NCBI GenBank assembly: GCA_016210935.1
Contig: JACQTH010000336.1
Span: 1-13,316 of the forward strand
From: Acidobacteriota bacterium
GTDB lineage: Bacteria; Acidobacteriota; Vicinamibacteria; Vicinamibacterales; JACQTH01
Direction: 5' to 3'
Length of the DNA: 13,316 nucleotides
The notes under the pieces were generated by a model. That model saw nothing but the letters and a program-made list of their open reading frames with translations. It did no database searches and had not been told where the DNA came from. A program made the position numbers and the translations under genes. Positions 7,100-12,172 of this stretch are shown here, piece by piece (position 1 is the stretch's first letter; each line of letters opens with the position of its first letter).

Positions 7100-7177
7100 A
7101 CAGGGAACGGGGATCGGGGCTCAGGGGTCGGTTTGCCTCTTCTCACCGATCCCTGTCCCCCGGCCCCCGACCCCTGA
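7100..7177. repeat. heptad-repeat hairpin between ftcD and the B3/B4 gene
   Basis: Bases 7100-7131 and 7146-7177 are imperfect inverted arms of 32 bases around a 14-nt loop. Each arm is built of 7-nt units: GGAACGG, GGATCGG, GGCTCAG, GGGTCGG on the left and CCGATCC, CTGTCCC, CCGGCCC, CCGACCC on the right. About 24 of 32 positions pair, and the mismatches recur every seven bases (positions 1, 7-8, 14-15, 21-22, 28 of the arm). The element occupies nearly the whole divergent promoter region. It differs in sequence from the repeat at 821-916 but has the same design. Confidence 0.75.
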
Positions 7178-7178
7178 T

Positions 7179-7184
7179 TACAAT
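7179..7184 (+). promoter_or_regulatory. putative -10 box (TACAAT) of the B3/B4 gene, leaderless start
   Basis: TACAAT ends six bases before ATG 7191, with CCCGCC and no ribosome-binding site between. The -35 position would fall inside the heptad hairpin and shows no consensus. The spacing suggests transcription begins at or next to the start codon. Confidence 0.5.
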
Positions 7185-7190
7185 CCCGCC

Positions 7191-7856
7191 ATGGGTCTTC
7201 CAATCTCGATCGCCCCCGAGCTCGCGCCGCTGGTCACGCTCGGCGTGCTCGTGATCGAAGGCGTGCGGATCGAACCGGCTTCCCAAGATCTGGCGGATGA
7301 AATCCGGCGGGAATGTCAAACGATCCGCGAACGCTCCGGTCGTCTGAGGAGCGGCGAGCTGCCCCAGACGGCCGATGCGAGGCGGCTCTACAAGGCGCTC
7401 GGCATCGACCCGACCAAGACGCGGCCGTCGAGCGAAGCGCTGCTGCGACGCGTCCTGAAGGGCGAGGAGTTGTATCGCGTCAACACGCTGGTCGATGCCC
7501 TCAATCTCGTATCCCTGCGCGTTCAGCTGTCATTCGGTCTTTACGATGGCGCGCGTATTTCCCCGCCGATCACGCTGCGGCGGGGCCTGCCGGCGGAAAC
7601 CTACGAGGGCATTCGCAAAGGCCCGGTCCATGTGGAAGGCCGGCCCGTGCTGGCCGATCAGATCGGTCCATTCGGCAATCCCACATCCGATTCCGCGCGC
7701 ACCATGATTACGAGCGAGACACAGGACACGCTCGTCACGCTGTTTGCCCCGCACGACCTCTCATCCACGCGGGTGGATCAGGTTCTCGACCAGACGAGCA
7801 CGCTGCTCACGCGCATCTGTGGCGGCCGTGTCACCGAACGCACGCAGCTTCGATGA
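7191..7856 (+). CDS. B3/B4 tRNA-binding-domain protein
   Basis: A 221-aa soluble protein. After a short N-terminal part (LGVLVIEGVRIEPASQDL) comes the B3/B4 domain found in the beta subunit of phenylalanyl-tRNA synthetase: a central stretch with RRLYKALGIDPTKTRPSSEAL (about 64-84), the core LVDALNLVSLRVQLSFGLYD (about 104-123) and the C-terminal VTLFAPHD near 186. In PheRS this fold forms the editing module; free-standing B3/B4 proteins are widespread, and their substrate is usually not known. Charged-tRNA or free amino-acid-ester hydrolysis is a family-based guess. It heads a plus-strand group of four genes and is divergent from ftcD. Length is normal for stand-alone members. Confidence 0.88.
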   Translation: MGLPISIAPELAPLVTLGVLVIEGVRIEPASQDLADEIRRECQTIRERSGRLRSGELPQTADARRLYKALGIDPTKTRPSSEALLRRVLKGEELYRVNTLVDALNLVSLRVQLSFGLYDGARISPPITLRRGLPAETYEGIRKGPVHVEGRPVLADQIGPFGNPTSDSARTMITSETQDTLVTLFAPHDLSSTRVDQVLDQTSTLLTRICGGRVTERTQLR

Positions 7857-7867
7857 TGGTGCTGTGC

Positions 7868-7896
7868 TTGCGGGCAAGCTCGGCGTGTAGTACCGT
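7868..7896 (+). promoter_or_regulatory. putative promoter of the Tudor-like gene
   Basis: TTGCGG (7868-7873), a 17-nt spacer, then TACCGT (7891-7896), nine bases before ATG 7906. The -35 hexamer overlaps a small inverted repeat GCTTGC-GG-GCAAGC at 7866-7879 that follows the B3/B4 stop codon. Both hexamers are only partial matches to consensus. Confidence 0.35.
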
Positions 7897-7905
7897 TGTC
7901 GCTGC

Positions 7906-8118
7906 ATGGCATTTGGTCGAGGTGATCGCGTCGCTCAAGCGAAATTCGGCAGCGGGACCGTGCTCGAAGCTGATGAGGACTACATCCTGATCGATTTCGA
8001 CGAGCACGGCCTGCGCAAGTTCGCCGCGCGTATCGTCGCGCTGCAATCGACCGGCGAGCCCCGTCGCGAGCCGGCGAACCCCAAGCGTCCCGCCCGCAAA
8101 CGCAAGACTTCCGCGTAA
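7906..8118 (+). CDS. small Tudor/KOW-like protein (PcrA C-terminal-like)
   Basis: A 70-aa protein. Residues 3-47 (FGRGDRVAQAKFGSGTVLEAD, then YILIDFDEHGLRKFAARIVAL) have the beta-rich G-D-x-V-x-x-x-x-F-G-x-G-T-V pattern seen in the C-terminal Tudor-like domain of PcrA/UvrD helicases, which touches RNA polymerase, and in related small stand-alone proteins. The tail (48-70) is basic and rich in Arg, Lys and Pro, suiting nucleic-acid or ribosome contact. It starts 49 bases after the B3/B4 stop. There is no strong ribosome-binding site before the ATG. The resemblance is by motif only; function is not established. Confidence 0.7.
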   Translation: MAFGRGDRVAQAKFGSGTVLEADEDYILIDFDEHGLRKFAARIVALQSTGEPRREPANPKRPARKRKTSA

Positions 8119-8136
8119 CGCTCGGGCCCGCCGACA

Positions 8137-8154
8137 ACCAAGCTGAAGCTTGGT
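8137..8154. other. small perfect inverted repeat after the Tudor-like gene
   Basis: ACCAAGCT-GA-AGCTTGGT forms a 7-bp stem with a TGAA loop, 18 bases after the stop codon at 8118. No T tract follows on either strand, so a terminator role is weak; it may only be an mRNA 3' structure. The rest of the 116-base gap to the next gene shows nothing clear beyond the ribosome-binding site at 8223. Confidence 0.4.
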
Positions 8155-8222
8155 CCCACGACTCTCGAGCTTCGGTGTACATAGCGCCGGAATTGCATCC
8201 TCCCTCCGTGAACCCGACTTCC

Positions 8223-8226
8223 GAGG
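8223..8226 (+). promoter_or_regulatory. Shine-Dalgarno site deciding the Vms1/baeRF start
   Basis: GAGG eight bases before ATG 8235. It supports this start over an in-frame GTG at 8175, which has no ribosome-binding site and would add 20 residues rich in Pro and unlike the family's N-terminus. Confidence 0.6.
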
Positions 8227-8234
8227 TGCCCTCG

Positions 8235-9341
8235 ATGATTCCGACTGCCAAAAAGGACGCCGCGTGGCTCGCGCCGCTGCTGGACCGTCTCGCCGCGTAC
8301 CAGCCCGGCGGCTTTCCGTTCGTCAGCCTGTATCTGAACCTGCAGCCCGATCCGCGGGGCCGCGATCATTTCGATCCGTTCGTGCGGAAGGAACTGCGCG
8401 CCCGCGCGCGCACCTATCCCCTCCGGTCCCCTGAACGGGAGAGTCTCGAGCGAGACATCCGGAAGATTGGAGATTTCCTGGGAACGCGACTGGGAAAATC
8501 CGCGAACGGCGCCGCGATCTTCTCGTGCGCCGCCGATGACCTGTTCGAGGCCGCTGAATTTAGCGCGCCAATCGACCGGAACCAGCTGTACATCCAGCCC
8601 TATCCTCAGCTCTACCCGCTGGCGCGCGTCATGGATCAATATCCACGGTACGGCGTCCTCTTGACGGACACCAACTCCGCGCACGTGTATGTCGTGGGGC
8701 TTGCCGCGACCGAGCGTCGAATGGAGCTGGACAATACCAGATTGCGGCGCACCATGGTGGGTGGATGGTCGCAGGCGCGATACCAGCGTCACGTCGACAA
8801 CCTCTATTTGAGGCACGCGAAAGACGTCGCTGAAGCGTTGGAGCGCGTCATCCGCCAGGAGTCGCTGCAGAAGGTGGTCATCTCGGGCGAAGTCGTCGTC
8901 CTGCCGCTGTTGCGCGAGCACCTGCCCCGGCACGTCGCCGATCGGCTCATCGAGGTCGAGGGCATCGACATGGCCACACCGGAAGCGGAAATGCTGCGCG
9001 CCACGATCGACGTCATGCGTCAGGTGGATGCGCGCGACGATGCTGCGAAGGTCGCGCGCGTGCTGGAGGACGTTCGCGCCGGCGGATTGGGCGTGGCCGG
9101 CGTGACGGACACCCTTGCGGCGCTGGACAAAGGACAGGTGGACGAGCTGTTGATCACCGCGAACCCGAGGGACGTCAAACTAGAGGAAGAACGAGAGCTG
9201 CTTCCCGAGGCGTCAGAGCAGCTCGCCAATGACCTGGTATCTCGCGCGCGCCGGAGCAACGCCGCGCTCTCGTTCATCGAGGACGGATCGCTGCTGGCGG
9301 AGGTCGGCGGCGTCGGCGCGCGGCTCCGGTTCCGGATTTGA
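8235..9341 (+). CDS. Vms1/Ankzf1-type (baeRF) putative peptidyl-tRNA hydrolase
   Basis: A 368-aa protein with the layout of bacterial relatives of archaeal/eukaryotic release factor 1 (baeRF, near family 10). Residues 1-60 contain FPFVSLYLNLQPDPRGRD; about 140-155 is a beta strand region GVLLTDTNSAHVYVV; then comes the loop GGWSQARYQRH at 176-186 with Q180, in the place of the catalytic GGQ-like loop of eRF1 and the glutamine loop of Vms1. KVVISGEVVVLPLL (213-226) and DTLAALDKGQVDELLI (292-307) continue the second domain, and ALSFIEDGSLLAEVGGVGARLR (344-365) ends the third. Relatives release peptide from peptidyl-tRNA on stalled ribosomes (Vms1); the bacterial proteins are largely untested. 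No stalk for codon recognition is evident, as in Vms1. Confidence 0.85.
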   Translation: MIPTAKKDAAWLAPLLDRLAAYQPGGFPFVSLYLNLQPDPRGRDHFDPFVRKELRARARTYPLRSPERESLERDIRKIGDFLGTRLGKSANGAAIFSCAADDLFEAAEFSAPIDRNQLYIQPYPQLYPLARVMDQYPRYGVLLTDTNSAHVYVVGLAATERRMELDNTRLRRTMVGGWSQARYQRHVDNLYLRHAKDVAEALERVIRQESLQKVVISGEVVVLPLLREHLPRHVADRLIEVEGIDMATPEAEMLRATIDVMRQVDARDDAAKVARVLEDVRAGGLGVAGVTDTLAALDKGQVDELLITANPRDVKLEEERELLPEASEQLANDLVSRARRSNAALSFIEDGSLLAEVGGVGARLRFRI

Positions 9342-9368
9342 AACCTGGACGTGTGGCCAAAGACCCGC

Positions 9369-9372
9369 GGAG
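9369..9372 (+). promoter_or_regulatory. Shine-Dalgarno site of the 58-aa gene
   Basis: GGAG seven bases before ATG 9380. It is the main reason to accept this short reading frame as a gene. Confidence 0.55.
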
Positions 9373-9379
9373 TGACTGA

Positions 9380-9556
9380 ATGCCAAGTGCGAAAAGCAAC
9401 GTCCATCCGGATCATTACAAGACTGCCGGGCGGGAACGCCAGGGCGAGGATATCGTGCAGGAGGTCCATCGCAAAGCGTTCAACGAGACGCGGTCCCGAC
9501 ATGAACGTCGAAAAAACCGGCTGGCGGAGAAACGGATGCCCTCAAAGGCTCGGTGA
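9380..9556 (+). CDS. small basic conserved-looking protein, 58 aa
   Basis: A 58-aa protein starting MPSAKSNVHPDHYKTAGRE, then QGEDIVQEVHRKAFNETR and a strongly basic, helix-prone tail (HERRKNRLAEKRMPSKAR). It begins 38 bases after the Vms1/baeRF stop with a good GGAG site. The start reminds me of small proteins with an NV-x-PDHYK-x-x-GRERQGE motif, recalled from memory only. No known domain, signal or membrane segment is visible. Arg and Lys content suggests RNA or ribosome contact. It may share an mRNA with the hydrolase upstream. Confidence 0.65.
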   Translation: MPSAKSNVHPDHYKTAGRERQGEDIVQEVHRKAFNETRSRHERRKNRLAEKRMPSKAR

Positions 9557-9582
9557 TCACCTGCTCGGTGCCGCTCTTGTCC

Positions 9583-9647
9583 CTAGCCGTGCTTGCACGG
9601 CTAGAATGTGTACAAAACGGTCACATTTCCCGTGCAAGCCCGGCTTA
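9583..9647. terminator. palindrome plus competing long hairpin between convergent genes
   Basis: Bases 9583-9604 are a perfect 22-nt palindrome (CTAGCCGTGC on one arm). A second, imperfect inverted copy of the same sequence lies at 9629-9647, so 9584-9600 can instead pair with it over about 17 bp with one gap and one mismatch, enclosing a further AATGTG (9605-9610) / CACATT (9622-9627) stem. The right arm contains the TAA stop (9645-9647) of the ThDP-enzyme gene on the minus strand. The position between two convergent genes suggests a bidirectional terminator, though neither strand has a U tract. Confidence 0.45.
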
Positions 9648-11285
9648 GCTCCTCGCCCTTGGTCCCTCTGGCAAGGGACTAATGTGCGCGAGATATTCGG
9701 CTGGGTCGACGATCGCGTCGATGACGACGGGGCGATCGATCTGCCGGCCTTCGCCGATCGCGGCGTCCAGCGCCTCCAGCGTGTCCACGCGGCGCGCCCA
9801 CGCTCCCAGACCCGCCGACGCGGCGGCAAAATCGACGGATCCGTAACGGACGCCATACGTCGGCTGGCCGCGTTTCTGCTGCGCCACGTCGATCAGGCTG
9901 AGCGCGCTGTCGTTGTACACGACCGTGATGAAGTGCAGCCGCTCGCGCACGCAGGTCTCCAGGTCGGCGAAGGTCATCGAAAACCCGCCGTCTCCGATCG
10001 TGCAGAGGACGGGCCTGTCCGGAAACTGAAGCCGCGCGGCCATCGCCGCCGGGAAGGCGTAACTCATCGACGACAGCCCGTTCGACTCGAAAAACGTCAG
10101 CGGCTCGTACGACGACCACGCCTGCGACGTAATCAGCTTGATGGAGCCGACGTCGGTCGTCAGAATCGTGTCTCGCGGAAACATCGCGCGCAGGCGCCGT
10201 GTCAGCGCATAGCCCGAGAGCCCGCGCGGCGCGGACGCAGGACGAAGGACGCGCGCGAGATCCTGCCGATACCGATCGATTTCCTCTCCTCGCCAGTCGA
10301 AGGGCCCCACACGTCGCTCGAGCAGGGCCGCGATCGTCGATGTGACGTCGCCGACCGCTTCCGCCTCCGGCCGGTAGGCGCCGGAGGCAATCGAGACCGG
10401 CCCGATCGACACCAGCTTCAGCGTCCGATGCCACAGCTTGTCGGATTCGACCGGTTCGAACCCGACGCCGATCAGCAGGTCGGACTGCTCGAGGAAGGCA
10501 ACGATCAGCGGATCGCCGGCGACGCCGGCACAGACGCCGCAGTATCGCGGATGATCTTCGGACAGCACCCCTTTCGCTTTCGGCGTGACGAAGGAGGGCA
10601 CGTCGAAGCGGTCGACCAGCGTGCGGACGGCGGCGACATCGGTGCGGGGGTTGAGATCGAGGCCGAGGATGAGAATCGGCCGTCGAGCGGCGCTGATGTA
10701 TGCCGCTACCCGCTCGACCGCCTCGCGCGTGGCCGCACCGGCGAGCGGCGGCGTGAGGTCCATTGCCGGTATCCGCCCGCAGTCGCGATCAGCTGTCCGG
10801 GCCACGTCGCTGGGAAGGGCGATATGCACCGGCCCCATCCGCGGCGTCACGGTCAGTCGAACCGCGTGCCGAACCTTGGCGGCCGTGTCTTCCCCATCGA
10901 GGGTGATCGTCTCTTTCGTCAATGGGCGATATACGGCGTTCAGATCGAGATTCTGATGCGTCGCGTACGGCGCGGCGTCGCGGGCCATGGTCGCGGTAAT
11001 CGCGATCAGCGGCGAACGATCGAGGTAGGCGTTGGCGACGCCAAGCGTCATGTTGACCGCGCCCGGGCCCAGCGTCGAGACGCAGACCCCGGGCCTTCGC
11101 TGAATCTGGCCCGTGACGTCCGCCATCAGCGAGGCCGTCGCCTCGTGGCGCGTCAGCAGGAACTCGATGCCGCATCGACGGGCCGCGTCGATGAAGTCGA
11201 GGATTTCACCGCCTGGCAGGCCGAACATTCTGGTCACGCCGGCGTCGCGAAGCGTGCGAGCCAGCACTTCAGCACATGTCGGCAT
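9645..11285 (-). CDS. ThDP-dependent enzyme, acetolactate synthase large-subunit family
   Basis: A 546-aa protein with the three-domain layout of the IlvB superfamily. The PYR domain has FGLPGGEILDF (21-31) and RHEATASLMAD (46-56), whose E48 is the glutamate that activates the cofactor; LGPGAVNMTLGVANAY (72-87) follows. The central domain spans about 185-340. The PP domain has the ThDP/Mg motif starting GDGGFSMTFADLETC (431-445) and ending ND (458-459). Members condense or decarboxylate 2-oxo acids. Exact substrate is open: the protein is divergent, no small regulatory subunit (ilvN) or ilvC is next to it, and catabolic or decarboxylase roles are possible. The ATG (11283-11285) has no strong ribosome-binding site. 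The gene is alone on its strand, preceded by the repeat at 11311-11385. Confidence 0.88.
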   Translation of the reverse strand: MPTCAEVLARTLRDAGVTRMFGLPGGEILDFIDAARRCGIEFLLTRHEATASLMADVTGQIQRRPGVCVSTLGPGAVNMTLGVANAYLDRSPLIAITATMARDAAPYATHQNLDLNAVYRPLTKETITLDGEDTAAKVRHAVRLTVTPRMGPVHIALPSDVARTADRDCGRIPAMDLTPPLAGAATREAVERVAAYISAARRPILILGLDLNPRTDVAAVRTLVDRFDVPSFVTPKAKGVLSEDHPRYCGVCAGVAGDPLIVAFLEQSDLLIGVGFEPVESDKLWHRTLKLVSIGPVSIASGAYRPEAEAVGDVTSTIAALLERRVGPFDWRGEEIDRYRQDLARVLRPASAPRGLSGYALTRRLRAMFPRDTILTTDVGSIKLITSQAWSSYEPLTFFESNGLSSMSYAFPAAMAARLQFPDRPVLCTIGDGGFSMTFADLETCVRERLHFITVVYNDSALSLIDVAQQKRGQPTYGVRYGSVDFAAASAGLGAWARRVDTLEALDAAIGEGRQIDRPVVIDAIVDPAEYLAHISPLPEGPRARS

Positions 11286-11310
11286 AAAGATCGATCATCT
11301 GGGACTCTGT

Positions 11311-11385
11311 TTCACCACAGAGCGCACCACAGAACACAGAGAAACGAAAAGTATTCTCCGTGGTCTCTGTGGTCTCCGTGGTGAA
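11311..11385. repeat. imperfect inverted repeat of CCACAGAG-type units
   Basis: Left arm 11311-11343 (TTCACCACAGAG..., ending CACAGAGAA) and right arm 11354-11385 (TTCTCCGTGG..., ending CCGTGGTGAA) face each other across about 10 bases. The right arm has a clear 9-nt period (CCACGGAGA, CCACAGAGA, CCACGGAGA when read on the minus strand); the left is less regular. Similar CACAGAG-rich inverted repeats are common in intergenic regions of unrelated bacteria, to my knowledge without a proven role. It fills most of the gap upstream of the ThDP-enzyme gene. Confidence 0.75.
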
Positions 11386-11407
11386 TACGTTATGGTGAAT
11401 GCGTTAT
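11380..11407 (+). repeat. 14-bp tandem duplication at the methyltransferase 3' end
   Basis: GGTGAATACGTTAT (11380-11393) is followed at once by GGTGAATGCGTTAT (11394-11407), 13 of 14 bases alike. The second copy includes the TAA stop codon (11404-11406) of the minus-strand methyltransferase. The first copy overlaps the end of the CACAGAG-type repeat, so the duplication may date from the repeat's arrival. Confidence 0.7.
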
Positions 11408-12156
11408 TTGGGTACCCAAATCGTCCGCGCCGTCAACACGCGGTGGTCCAATCCGGCCGCGCGATCGAGCTCGGCCACCATCTCCGGCAGCTCGATCGGA
11501 AGGCGCCACTCGTCCGCGCGTCCACCGCACCGCCCGAATTCGTCGGTCCATGCGCGCCACCATGGCGCGATGCTCCGCGCGATCGGCTCGACGATCAGCA
11601 CCGCGTGACCCCGACGGGCCGACCGCACCAGCCGCGCCAGCGCGAGCGCGCGATCCGTGGCGGCCAGCTCGTTGACGGCAAACGCCGCGAGAACGGCCCC
11701 GCCGCGTGCTGGCTTGACGTCGAGGACATCGCCCCGCTTCGCACGTCCAGACACGCCGAGCGTTTTGAAGGTCCATGCCGCTTCTGCGACTGCCCATGGA
11801 TGGCGATCGACTCCGCACACCGAAATCGAGCCGGCGGCACGGCCGTGCATTTCTGTCGTCGCGATCGCCCAGGCCGCGCCACCGACTCCGGTGCCGCACC
11901 CGAGATCGAGAATCCGCGGCGCGCCTGTCGCGCCCAGACGCCTGACGATCGCGCCGACCAGCAGGAAGTGCAGCGGCCCATAGTACAGCGCAAACGCCGC
12001 GCGCTTTCCCGCGGTGTCGAGCGCCGAGCCGATCCCGGTTCGACGCGCCACGTACCGCGCCGACAACGCGCGCAACGCCCGCACCACCTCGCTGAAGCTC
12101 AGGTTCCTGAGGTGCCGGGCTTCGAGCGCCTGCAGCCAACAATCGATGTCGTACAC
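11404..12156 (-). CDS. class I SAM-dependent methyltransferase
   Basis: A 250-aa protein. After an N-terminal helical region (MYDIDCWLQALEARHLRN to about 60) and YYGPLHFLLVGAIVRRLG comes the SAM-binding motif I, ILDLGCGTGVGGAAWA (82-97), then a likely acidic loop VCGVDRHP (113-120), GDVLDV (142-147), AAFAVNELAATDRAL (157-171), and HAVLIVEPIARSIAPWW (184-200). The NEL-x-x-x-x-R and VLIVE-P pattern resembles Rsm22-type rRNA methyltransferase relatives, but the cysteine cluster of Rsm22 is not evident, so the substrate is left open. The GTG start at 12154-12156 is chosen because AGGAG (minus strand) sits six bases upstream; a longer ATG form (12172-12174) would have no ribosome-binding site. Confidence 0.85.
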   Translation of the reverse strand: MYDIDCWLQALEARHLRNLSFSEVVRALRALSARYVARRTGIGSALDTAGKRAAFALYYGPLHFLLVGAIVRRLGATGAPRILDLGCGTGVGGAAWAIATTEMHGRAAGSISVCGVDRHPWAVAEAAWTFKTLGVSGRAKRGDVLDVKPARGGAVLAAFAVNELAATDRALALARLVRSARRGHAVLIVEPIARSIAPWWRAWTDEFGRCGGRADEWRLPIELPEMVAELDRAAGLDHRVLTARTIWVPK

Positions 12157-12158
12157 GT

Positions 12159-12164
12159 TATACT
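12159..12164 (+). promoter_or_regulatory. putative -10 box (TATACT) of the amidase gene, leaderless start
   Basis: TATACT ends eight bases before ATG 12173; the bases between are pyrimidine-rich (CTCCTGCC) and cannot bind a ribosome. The -35 region near 12136-12141 (CCAACA) is weak. On the other strand, two bases of this box are part of the methyltransferase ribosome-binding site, so the two divergent genes share control DNA. Confidence 0.5.
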
Positions 12165-12167
12165 CCT
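12163..12167 (-). promoter_or_regulatory. Shine-Dalgarno site deciding the methyltransferase GTG start
   Basis: AGGAG on the minus strand, six bases before GTG 12154-12156. It implies that methyltransferase transcription starts inside the amidase coding region on the opposite strand. Confidence 0.6.
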
Positions 12168-12172
12168 GCCCC

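Noticed and set aside
5393..7177. A 594-codon open frame on the plus strand
   Set aside because: Antisense shadow of ftcD; no motif of any family, and the minus-strand frame carries both FtcD domains.
8175..8234. GTG start for the Vms1/baeRF protein
   Set aside because: No ribosome-binding site; ATG 8235 has GAGG at eight bases and fits the family's N-terminus.
9351..11384. A 677-codon open frame on the plus strand
   Set aside because: It is the exact antisense of the ThDP enzyme, which has all cofactor motifs; the translation is Arg-rich with no domain, as expected for a GC-rich shadow frame.
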